Positions 44,283 to 52,077 of a stretch of DNA of 64,000 nucleotides are shown here, piece after piece (position 1 is the stretch's first letter; each line of letters starts with the position of its first letter). The position numbers and the translations under genes were made by a program. This DNA comes from JAJRZL01 sp964557855 (GTDB taxonomy: Bacteria > Zixibacteria > MSB-5A5 > GN15 > FEB-12). Under the pieces are notes generated by a model, which worked only from the letters and a program-made list of their open reading frames with translations, was not told the origin of the DNA and did not search any database. The stretch spans positions 1 through 64,000 of the forward strand of contig CAZLBP010000015.1 in NCBI GenBank assembly GCA_964557855.1. The letters run 5' to 3'.

Positions 44283-47243
44283 TTACCTGGCTGCCCGCCA
44301 GTCTCCTACGGCAATAAACGGCGCCCAGCTGACGGGGTGGTCAGGAAGTTCCCTTCTGCGTAAGTCGTTAATCTCATTGACGGCAATCTGGCGCAGGGTG
44401 GCGGCCAAGCTTCCTTCCCTGGATACGTAAAGCTGTTTCATCATGGCCGCCGTCTGCTTATCCGAGACGGGCCAGAGAGAACTGATGACGGTATGGGCGC
44501 CCGCCATCTGAAATGCGCGCGTCAAGCCATACACGCCTTCACCGGCGGCTACTTCTCCCAATCCCGTTTCACAGGCCGACAGGACCACCCAGCGGGTGCC
44601 GCTCAAATCCATTCGTGTCACTTCATAGGCGGTCAGGACACCATCAGGTACCTCGGCGTCGCCGGCCTCATATTGCCGCTGATTGGCTCCGGCCAGAAAC
44701 AAGCCGGACAGCAACAGGGGGTTTATATCCGCGGCCCGCGAGAGCTTGCCTCGAGATTGATCGGATTCACAGAACAGATTGAAGAATCCATGCGTCGCAA
44801 TATGTATGACTTCCTTGTCTGCCGCCTTGTCTCTGAATTGTTCTTCGCCTGCCAAAGGACCTGTCAGTAGTTCAGCTTTCTGACCGGTTAAGGTCTCCCA
44901 TTCGCGGGCGATGGAACGGACTTCGCGACCCGAGTAGGGCAACGGCGGTATGTTTCCCTCGCGCAGCCACGAACAATCGGCCCGAATTTCTCTGGTGTGG
45001 CTCCCGTCTCGTGTTTGATTCGGATGGCCCGCATATTCGGTGCTGTCGGTAGCGGCCATGCGTGAAGACAGATCGGCATCGTAGTCGGGATCTCCCAGGA
45101 GCAGGAGTCCGGAGTTGATTTCGGATTGACTTTGCAGTCGCATCAAGTCGCGTCCGGCGGATAGATAATGGATCGCATAATTTTCTATGAGATATCGTCC
45201 CGACCTGTCCTTCAGACCTCCGAAGGCGATGAGGTTGAGAGCGCCGTCCGGTGCAATCAGGATCAGAGTCCTGTCCGCCACGAACCTTTCTATGGGTTTC
45301 CAAAGGGCGTCAAACAGTTCGGCGTTAACGGCCGCTGCCTCGGTCTGTGCGATTTTGCTGATTTCCGGCCACGTCAATGAGATCGATCGGACATGCTTCT
45401 GGAAGTGACTGACGGATGAGTCAATCGGCTCCGCCGGACCCAGGTCGACAACAGCTTCCACGCCGCTGCGACTCACGACTATGGCCAGGTAGTGATCCGT
45501 ATTGGTGTCGGTCACGAAGTCTCTGTTTGGGTACTTCAAGTACTCGATCAGCACCATGCTTTTGTCGAGCGCGTCGGCGATATCATCTATGTCAACGTCG
45601 CGTGCCCGGTATTCTGCCCGATAGCTGGCGCTGCGGCGAATCAGTTCCGTCTCCAGGGACTCGACAAACATAGCCGCCGAGTCAAGCCGGCTCCGGTAAT
45701 CCACGGATCCGGTATCGAAGTTGGACGTCACGTACAACTGCGCCAGGGTCTGGCGGGCATTGTAATAGTCTTCGGCCACAGCCTGCACTCGGGGGTTCGC
45801 CTCTTCGACCATGGTTCTCTGCCTGAAGAATATGCCGTCTGACACCTGCCCCTTGGTCTGCAGTACAACCGTGGCGGCTTCGTCGAGCGACAGGTTTGGA
45901 CCGGATCGATCAGTCAGATAAACAGTCAGATAGCGGCCGGCCGCCTCTCTGAGAAACTGCGAGAACGTCAGAGCACTCTTTTCCGGCAATACGCGGAAAT
46001 TGTCATTGAAGTTCGTTTTCCGGATATGAATTTCCCGCAAGGCAGATTGCAGCGCCATCTCCCGGCGGCCGGTCAGCCGGTAGAGACGGGTCAGAAACTG
46101 GTGGTCCTCGGCGGCATAAAGGTGGGCTGGTCCGAGAGACGTGGTATCGATCAACAACGCCTCGACCAGCAGAGACTCGGCCTGTCGGAACTCACCCGAA
46201 TCGATATAGACGTCGCCCAACCAGCGCAATCCGTACGAAACGTCGGGATGAAAATGTCCGAGCTTCTGTCGTTTTATGCGCAGCGCGCGTTCGTAAGTCT
46301 GAATCGCCTTCCCGTATTTACCTTGATGTTGGTAGACGGCAGCCAGATTGTACAGGTAGGCGGCCACCTTCGGGTGATCCGGTCCCTGGATGTTTTCGGC
46401 GATGCGGATGCCCCATTCCAGGTACGGCTCCACTTTGTCGGGCTGATTCAGTTGGTTATAGATGAGAGCCAGGTTGTTCAATACGGCTGACAAGTACGGA
46501 TGATCTTCTCCGTACTGTGCTTTCTGGATAGAGAGCGCGCGCAGATAGAGGGGTTCTGCTTCCCGGTATTGTCCCTGGTACCAGTAGGCGATGGCCAGAT
46601 TGTTAAGTATTCTGACGAGAGCCGAATCATCTGTGCCCAGTAACTGCTCCGCCATCGTCAGCGACTGGTTCAGCACGTACTCTGCCTCGGCGTATTCGCC
46701 TTTGGTAAAGAGCACGATGCCCCGGCTGCACAGCGTCCGGGCCACTTGCGGATGCTCCGAGCCGTACAGCGCCCGGAAAATCTCGAGCGCCAGGTCAAGC
46801 TGCCTTTCGGATTCATCCAGCCGGCCAATTGACCGGAAAACGTCTCCCAGAAGCCGCCTTGATTCGGCGAGCCCCGGGTGTCTGCTACCGAACAGGGAGT
46901 CATATATCTCGATTGCCTGTTGCAGGGATCGCTCCGCAGCTCGGTAATCGCCCAGCGAACTTTCATAATGTCCGCGTCTCCGCCAAACTGCCGCCGACAA
47001 CGAGTCGTTTTCCCCTGTGGTATCAGCCAGGAACTCCGTTGCGAGGGCGAGAGCCGAGTCATACTTGTGCTCGGCTGCCAGAGAGTCGGCCAGACGTACA
47101 AGCTCGAGCCTCTGCAGCGCAAAAGTCTCTCCTGCTTCTGTGGCTGTCGCAGTGCCGAGGCCGGCCCGGCATGGCTCGAAATACGACAGACTGCACGAAA
47201 TGGACAGCAGCACCGACAGCAGACATGTCTTAAGCACGTTCAT
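44283..47243 (-). CDS. TPR-repeat protein with CHAT caspase-like protease domain
   Basis: The ATG at 47243 starts a signal peptide (MNVLKTCLLSVLLSISCSLS); a TTG at 47264 is also in frame. The 986-residue product has about 8-10 kinesin-light-chain-like TPRs (residues about 60-420; e.g. LNNLAIAYWYQGQYREAEPL). A helical linker precedes the CHAT domain (about 650-985). The caspase-like dyad is present: His818 in HIATHGFF and Cys891 in LSACETGLG. CHAT proteins are cysteine proteases or scaffolds, some with defined cleavage targets. The export signal and the convergent sigma/zinc-finger pair suggest a role in envelope signalling, but the substrate is unknown. Confidence 0.92.
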   Translation of the reverse strand: MNVLKTCLLSVLLSISCSLSYFEPCRAGLGTATATEAGETFALQRLELVRLADSLAAEHKYDSALALATEFLADTTGENDSLSAAVWRRRGHYESSLGDYRAAERSLQQAIEIYDSLFGSRHPGLAESRRLLGDVFRSIGRLDESERQLDLALEIFRALYGSEHPQVARTLCSRGIVLFTKGEYAEAEYVLNQSLTMAEQLLGTDDSALVRILNNLAIAYWYQGQYREAEPLYLRALSIQKAQYGEDHPYLSAVLNNLALIYNQLNQPDKVEPYLEWGIRIAENIQGPDHPKVAAYLYNLAAVYQHQGKYGKAIQTYERALRIKRQKLGHFHPDVSYGLRWLGDVYIDSGEFRQAESLLVEALLIDTTSLGPAHLYAAEDHQFLTRLYRLTGRREMALQSALREIHIRKTNFNDNFRVLPEKSALTFSQFLREAAGRYLTVYLTDRSGPNLSLDEAATVVLQTKGQVSDGIFFRQRTMVEEANPRVQAVAEDYYNARQTLAQLYVTSNFDTGSVDYRSRLDSAAMFVESLETELIRRSASYRAEYRARDVDIDDIADALDKSMVLIEYLKYPNRDFVTDTNTDHYLAIVVSRSGVEAVVDLGPAEPIDSSVSHFQKHVRSISLTWPEISKIAQTEAAAVNAELFDALWKPIERFVADRTLILIAPDGALNLIAFGGLKDRSGRYLIENYAIHYLSAGRDLMRLQSQSEINSGLLLLGDPDYDADLSSRMAATDSTEYAGHPNQTRDGSHTREIRADCSWLREGNIPPLPYSGREVRSIAREWETLTGQKAELLTGPLAGEEQFRDKAADKEVIHIATHGFFNLFCESDQSRGKLSRAADINPLLLSGLFLAGANQRQYEAGDAEVPDGVLTAYEVTRMDLSGTRWVVLSACETGLGEVAAGEGVYGLTRAFQMAGAHTVISSLWPVSDKQTAAMMKQLYVSREGSLAATLRQIAVNEINDLRRRELPDHPVSWAPFIAVGDWRAAR

Positions 47244-47379
47244 ATCTCTGGCATTACCGGTCAACGTTTACGAATCCCTGTCTTGAAGATGGTACGTCGG
47301 CTGGCCGGCCTGGTGTCAGCCGATGTTGCCGGCCCGGCTTTGACTCTTAACGATTTACAGGACCGGCCGGCTCGTGTGC

Positions 47380-49245
47380 TTAGTTGCAGGCCGGGTCCGG
47401 ACCGCCTCTAAACAGATAGTCCACCAGGTAGGTCAAATCTGCGACATCGATCGGGCCACCCGGGCCGGTCACGCCGTCAACATTAGCGGCCTCAGTGACC
47501 GGTGGCGCGGTGCCATCGCGGAACAGATAATCCACCAGATAAGACAGATCAGTCACGATGGGACCTTCACCGTCATCGTCGACGTCCCCACACAAATAGA
47601 CGAAGAGAGTTACCTCTTGGCTGTCGGTACTGAAAGGATCCGAGACCTCGACATCAAAGGTACTCAGTTCTCGAGCTATCGGGGCCGAACCCACCAACGA
47701 GTCGTTGTGAACACTCAGCCAGACCGGGAAGTTGGTGTAGGTAGTCGTGTGGGTCGTATCGTCCGCGTCTTCAAATTCGGGACGGTAGCTGAAAGCGTCA
47801 CCACCTTGGCACATAAACGAGTCGGCTGAGATTATGGTCGGCGACATGTTGATGGAAAAGGAGTGTGCCCAAGGGGCGCCTATGTACGGGTGCGTCTCTA
47901 CTCGGCCCGAATTATCGGCGGCCTGAATGTAGTAAGAGACATCCGAACCGGAAAGCTGCGCCGGGATTTCACCATAGAACGAGTCCGGCAGAGGCGTAGA
48001 CGAAAGCGGGGCGAATTCCCAGTAATTGCCGTCCACACTGTAGTATATCTTGAGGGAATCGCTGATAAGACCCATATCAGAATAATCGGAAATGGTCGCT
48101 GAAATCGGGCAGTTGTTGTTTGGGCCGTACACGCCGACCAAGGGATCATGATCAATGAACAGCATATCGGCATCCGGGACACCCATGGTCCGGCAGTGGA
48201 TGGCATCATTGTCGTACCACGATCCGTCGAAACCAAGAATCTCATAGCCGGGCATGGCTGCGGCATAGGTTTGCAGGGCGTCGTCGTCATACGCCGAACC
48301 GAACGTCGGTACGAATACTTTGTCGTTGAGAATCAGGGAGTTGGTGTAGGCAGTGCCGTACGGGCAATAAACCCGAACTATCGTATATGGTTGCCCCCAG
48401 GCGGAGATCTGCTGGGCAAGATAATCAGCTCGAGCGTTCAACAGGGCGTAGCTGGAACTGCCGATCGGAACGTCTTTGATCATGATTGTCGTCGGATTGA
48501 GGAATTTGGCCCAGCAATCTATATGGTGGATGCCACTTGATTCGATGTAGTCAAGAACCGTGTAGTCATTGCCCAGATAGAGGTACATAGTCGAGTCGAC
48601 TTCCGCCCAGCTCAAACTCGGGTTTTCGTTATAGACAAGCTTGGTTGACATGGACATACCCAGACCGTCAGACATGTGATTGCCGCCGGTCGTGATAAGG
48701 TCCATGCCGTAGACGTGCAAGCCCCATTCGGTACCAATCACTTGTGGGATGACGTCGTCGTAGGGGCGGGGGCGATTGTAGATGTGGTCAACAATAGCCA
48801 ATCGCTCGTTCTGGAAAATGAACCAGGGACCGTAATCTCGCGTCCAAATACTGTTGGTGGGTGCTATGATGAACTCGGTGTTATCCATATTGACTCCGCC
48901 TGACGTGTAGGCACTGATGGCACTGCTCTGCTGTGAGGAACTGCCGACAATGGTATGAACCACTACGTCTTCCGACAATTCCGCCACCAGTGAAATCGAG
49001 ATTCCCAACGGCCAGCGTATAATTACGCCGGTACTGGGTTCCCACTCGGCGGGATTGCGGATGATACCCGATGGGGGATAGGTGCTGCGGTGAGTCTTGC
49101 CGATTTCATCCAGCCGTTCCATTTCTTCGGGGGTCAGTTCAATGGGCAGGAACTCTTCCTCGGTGTCGCCGCTGGTAATGTCAGGCAGGGAAATGAGGAA
49201 GATAACAGTCAAGCTCAGGATGAGCGCCAAAGGGGATTTTCTCAT
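47380..49245 (-). CDS. Peptidylarginine deiminase-like (PPAD family) exported enzyme with dockerin-like C-terminus
   Basis: The ATG at 49245 begins a signal peptide (residues 1-25). The 621-residue product has a PAD_porph-type deiminase domain (about 45-400) with the catalytic set Asp137 in TRDYGPW, His241 and Asp243 in HIDCWAKF, Asn302 in YTNSLILN and Cys351 in DAIHCRTMG. These motifs fit Porphyromonas peptidylarginine deiminase better than agmatine deiminase. It would convert C-terminal or free arginine to citrulline and ammonia. Two beta domains follow and then the doubled dockerin-like module. An alternative ATG at 49281 has no signal peptide directly after it. Confidence 0.88.
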   Translation of the reverse strand: MRKSPLALILSLTVIFLISLPDITSGDTEEEFLPIELTPEEMERLDEIGKTHRSTYPPSGIIRNPAEWEPSTGVIIRWPLGISISLVAELSEDVVVHTIVGSSSQQSSAISAYTSGGVNMDNTEFIIAPTNSIWTRDYGPWFIFQNERLAIVDHIYNRPRPYDDVIPQVIGTEWGLHVYGMDLITTGGNHMSDGLGMSMSTKLVYNENPSLSWAEVDSTMYLYLGNDYTVLDYIESSGIHHIDCWAKFLNPTTIMIKDVPIGSSSYALLNARADYLAQQISAWGQPYTIVRVYCPYGTAYTNSLILNDKVFVPTFGSAYDDDALQTYAAAMPGYEILGFDGSWYDNDAIHCRTMGVPDADMLFIDHDPLVGVYGPNNNCPISATISDYSDMGLISDSLKIYYSVDGNYWEFAPLSSTPLPDSFYGEIPAQLSGSDVSYYIQAADNSGRVETHPYIGAPWAHSFSINMSPTIISADSFMCQGGDAFSYRPEFEDADDTTHTTTYTNFPVWLSVHNDSLVGSAPIARELSTFDVEVSDPFSTDSQEVTLFVYLCGDVDDDGEGPIVTDLSYLVDYLFRDGTAPPVTEAANVDGVTGPGGPIDVADLTYLVDYLFRGGPDPACN

Positions 49246-49437
49246 GACAACATCCGCGAGTAAAGGTTCGATTTGTACCATGCATCATAGGCACATGGCG
49301 GGCAACACTTTGAATATAACCAAAATTCTCGATTCGGCAACATAAACTCCCCGATTTTCCCGGAACCTCAAATTGGAGATTACTGTTACTCTGGTGTATT
49401 GTGTGAGAATTCTGTAACTATTTGGAGGTAAAGACGA

Positions 49438-50022
49438 ATGGTAAAGCGTGGGATAGTAGCGTCTCTGCTGATAGTCGCCCTGGCAGGCGGAGTCAACGCC
49501 GCAACCTGGACAATAGACAAAGTTCATTCATCAGTGAATTTCTCCGTACGGCACCTGGTTGTCAGCAAAGTGCGCGGTAACTTCACTGATTTCGATGGGA
49601 CTGTCAAGTTTGACGAGGGCAAATTGAAAGACGGGTCAGTGGAATTGACGGTCCAGACAGCATCTATTGATACGGATAATGCCGATCGTGATGACCACTT
49701 GCGGAGCGCTGATTTCTTGTACGTGGAAGAACATCCGGTCATGTCATTCAAGTCGAAGAAGGTAACTGATTTGAACGGGGACAAATTTAAGCTGATCGGT
49801 GATTTGACGATTCGGGGAATAACCAAAGAAGTTGTCTTTGACTGTGAATACTACGGTGCAGTTGACGACCCTTGGGGGAACACGAAAGCCGGTTTCTCGG
49901 CCGAGACGACCATCAATCGGCAGGATTTCGACGTCAAATGGAATAAGACGCTGGATGCCGGCGGCTTTGTCGTTGGCGACGATGTTGACATAGCAATTGA
50001 GCTGGAACTCGCCAAGTCGTAA
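49438..50022 (+). CDS. YceI family periplasmic protein
   Basis: GGAGG precedes the ATG. The 194-residue product has a signal peptide ending GGVNA and the lipocalin-like YceI fold: WTIDKVHSSVNFSVRHLVVS, RDDHLRSADFLYVEEHPVM, and GDLTIRGITKEVVFDCEY. YceI proteins bind polyprenyl or similar lipids in the periplasm. The gene stands alone and ends in a strong terminator. Confidence 0.95.
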   Translation: MVKRGIVASLLIVALAGGVNAATWTIDKVHSSVNFSVRHLVVSKVRGNFTDFDGTVKFDEGKLKDGSVELTVQTASIDTDNADRDDHLRSADFLYVEEHPVMSFKSKKVTDLNGDKFKLIGDLTIRGITKEVVFDCEYYGAVDDPWGNTKAGFSAETTINRQDFDVKWNKTLDAGGFVVGDDVDIAIELELAKS

Positions 50023-50056
50023 AGTTATTGCACACTCTCCTTCCTCCTTTCTTAGG

Positions 50057-50089
50057 AAAAAGCCCGCTCAGGCAAGAGCGGGCTTTTTT
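50057..50089 (+). terminator. Intrinsic terminator of the YceI gene
   Basis: AAGCCCGCTC/GAGCGGGCTT with loop AGGCAA is followed by a T-run. An A-run on the left lets it act in both directions. Confidence 0.9.
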
Positions 50090-50221
50090 GTGATCTGATT
50101 CCGGGCTTCAATGGGGAGCGATGATACCGACGTACGAACAGAGGTTTTTGACTGTTCGATCGTGAAGGTGGGAGCTTGGTTGTGTCACTCCGGCGAAGGG
50201 GTGCGTTGAAAAGGTACCACC

Positions 50222-50371
50222 TGACGCGGGCTCAAGACCCGACTCAACAGTAACCGGAGTTTCTCAACAAATCCCGATGGGCCGGGGCTCATCCTCTTTC
50301 TCCTCGTTCTCAATCTGCGCTCGAGAAGGGAGTGGATTCCTGCTTGGGCAGGAATGACGGGTTGAAGTCAG
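50222..50371. repeat. Partial double-hairpin repeat and a second palindrome
   Basis: Bases 50222-50247 match the 3' half of the second hairpin of the dispersed repeat (GCGGGCTCAAGACCCGAC). Near 50352 ATTCCTGC/GCAGGAAT forms a separate REP-like hairpin. No gene was seen in the 369-base gap before lexA. Confidence 0.5.
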
Positions 50372-50391
50372 TTACGTCAACCGGCCGGAAA

Positions 50392-51006
50392 TCATCCGAA
50401 CCGTCGCATCAATCCGACCACCTTGCCGGTGATCCGAAAGTCCCCTGACCGCTTATTGACCATGATTGCTTCATAGTCTTCGTTTTCCGGCTGGAGCCGC
50501 ACCTGTTTACCCTCAGGGAAATACCTTTTGACGGTCGCCTCGCCGTCGATTATGGCCACAACGATATCGCCCTTTTGGGCGACGCGCTGTTTTTTCACGA
50601 CGACGATATCGCCGTCGTAGATACCGGCGTTTTTCATAGAGTCGCCGGCTACGGTCAGGGTGAATGAATCTCCGCGCGGGAGAAAAGTCTGGTCCACGGC
50701 GATCTCGCCTTCGATGTTCTCGATGGCGTCGATCGGTTGGCCGGCCGGGACTGTGCCCACGAGAGGCAGTCGCCCAACTCCTCGGGTTAGTGACTGAGTG
50801 AGTTCAATTCCCCGCGAGATCAGTTTTTGCTTCTTGATGTAACCCTTTTTGATTAGGGCAGTTAGGTGCGTTCTGACGCCGTTAGTGGAACTGATATTGA
50901 ATTCTTCGCCTATCTCGCGAACTGTGGGTGGGTGGCCGCGTTCGACTATTTGCTGCTGAATATACTCGAGTATCGCACGTTGTTTGTCCGTGAGCGTTTT
51001 TCTCAT
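50392..51006 (-). CDS. lexA: LexA repressor, SOS response
   Basis: The ATG at 51006 matches the conserved LexA N-terminus (MRKTLTDKQRAILEYI); the frame stays open 47 codons upstream through the operator. The 204-residue product has a winged-helix DNA-binding domain (residues 1-70; VREIGEEFNISSTNGVRTHL) and an S24 autoprotease domain with the Ala88-Gly89 cleavage site in VPAGQP, Ser123 in GDSM and Lys160 in ATVKRY. RecA-stimulated self-cleavage relieves repression after DNA damage. Its own candidate operator and promoter lie at 51041-51061. Confidence 0.96.
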   Translation of the reverse strand: MRKTLTDKQRAILEYIQQQIVERGHPPTVREIGEEFNISSTNGVRTHLTALIKKGYIKKQKLISRGIELTQSLTRGVGRLPLVGTVPAGQPIDAIENIEGEIAVDQTFLPRGDSFTLTVAGDSMKNAGIYDGDIVVVKKQRVAQKGDIVVAIIDGEATVKRYFPEGKQVRLQPENEDYEAIMVNKRSGDFRITGKVVGLMRRFG

Positions 51007-51040
51007 ATCTTTGTCCCGCTGAGATTTACAGGCTTCATTT

Positions 51041-51061
51041 ATTATACGATAGTGATCGTAT
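51041..51061 (-). promoter_or_regulatory. Candidate LexA operator overlapping the lexA -10 box
   Basis: ATACGAT (51044-51050) and ATCGTAT (51055-51061) form a perfect 7-bp inverted repeat with a 4-base spacer. The -10 box TATAAT (51041-51046 on minus) overlaps one arm. The site is 38-55 bases before the ATG, where autorepression would act. The sequence differs from the E. coli and Bacillus LexA boxes. Confidence 0.6.
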
Positions 51062-51118
51062 GTGCAGTTGTCAACAACAAATTGGTAACAATGTCGGATC
51101 CAGACTCTCTGAATCTTA

Positions 51119-51141
51119 TCCCAAAACTGAGCTTGGGAACG
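51119..51141 (-). repeat. Dispersed 'CCCAAACTCAGTTTGGGAA' palindrome, copy 1 (reverse)
   Basis: CCCAAAACTGAGCTTGGGAA is an imperfect palindrome matching, in reverse orientation, the copies at 54177 and 55491. Confidence 0.55.
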
Positions 51142-51243
51142 TTTCAAAAACCGCTGGATTACGCACCAGATGCTTCATAAACTTACTTGTTAACCAACTG
51201 TCGGATTCGTAGCGAAAATTAGTGAAGCAGGGAGGAAGCTGTT

Positions 51244-51660
51244 TTGAAGACTGTAATTGTCGGGGCGCACTTGCTGGCGTTGGCGGCCTTGATGCTGACC
51301 GTTGTCGTTCAGGCTCAGGAGGCGGACACGGCGAAAGTCACGCCACTGGAAGTCGAGGCTGAGATCTGCACCGGTATCGAGGAACGCATGCCGACCGATC
51401 CGGCCGACACCCTACCGAGTGCCGTGGGACAGGTTTACTGCTGGTCAAAGGTCAAGGGCGCCCAAGACACGACAGCAGTAGAACATCGGTGGTTCTATCA
51501 GGATTCGCTGATGGCGACTGTCGAGCTGCCGGTGCGGAGCCCGTCGTGGCGAACCTGGAGTTCCAAACGGATCTTGCCGTCCTGGACGGGTGCCTGGGAG
51601 GTGCGTATCACGGACATGGCAGGCAATATACTGAAGTCGGTTACGTTTGTGGTGAGGTAG
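51244..51660 (+). CDS. DUF2914 domain protein, exported
   Basis: The start is TTG, supported by GGGAGGAAG six bases upstream and a following signal peptide (residues 1-24, ending VVVQAQ). The 138-residue product matches DUF2914: AEICTGIEERMPTDPADTLP, VYCWSKVKGAQDTTAVEHRW, WRTWSSKRILPSWTGAWEVR. This small beta-sandwich family is often fused to or near membrane or secreted proteins; its function is unknown. The gene stands alone on the plus strand. Confidence 0.85.
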   Translation: MKTVIVGAHLLALAALMLTVVVQAQEADTAKVTPLEVEAEICTGIEERMPTDPADTLPSAVGQVYCWSKVKGAQDTTAVEHRWFYQDSLMATVELPVRSPSWRTWSSKRILPSWTGAWEVRITDMAGNILKSVTFVVR

Positions 51661-51743
51661 GCTTTTGCCATCTCAGAAGAGAGAGCACACCCCTTCGTGT
51701 ACCCCGCTCAAGGGCTTGTTTAAAAAGGTCCTCTCGCCAGTTC

Positions 51744-51857
51744 CGGCAGGTCTTGTGAATCCACGTCAGTGGAGTCGTATGACCTGCCGCTTCTGTCTGC
51801 CATTGTGTTACGTGTCGGGTCACCACAATCCCGCTGTCGCGGGCTCAAGACCCGACA
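51744..51857 (+). repeat. Dispersed double-hairpin intergenic repeat, copy B
   Basis: Hairpin 1 is GGCAGGTC/GACCTGCC (51744-51751 with 51780-51787), with an inner TCCAC-gtca-GTGGA stem. Hairpin 2 is GTGTCGGGTC/GACCCGACAC (51811-51820 with 51848-51857), with inner CCCGC-tgtc-GCGGG. It fills most of the 417-base convergent gap between the DUF2914 and propeller-dockerin genes; the remainder to 52077 shows no gene. Confidence 0.7.
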
Positions 51858-52077
51858 CAACTGCACCTGGGGTTTTTCACCAAGCCGCAGGGACAGGGAC
51901 ACGATCGAAACCAGTTGGGCTGTGCGGCCGCGATCTGTGATCGCGGAGGAGCCGGGGTCGGAGATCCCGGCCACACACCACAAAGTGCAGCTCGGGTACT
52001 GGTATGAATTGGTAGGGCTAAGTTGTGACCTGTCGGGCTGTCAGGTAGGGTCGTCTGACAGCACAGAAGAAGGAGCC

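Noticed and set aside
51661..52077. CRISPR or insertion sequence in the repeat-rich gaps
   Set aside because: Repeats are palindromic, dispersed and few, with no spacers, no cas genes, no transposase and no terminal repeats with target duplications.
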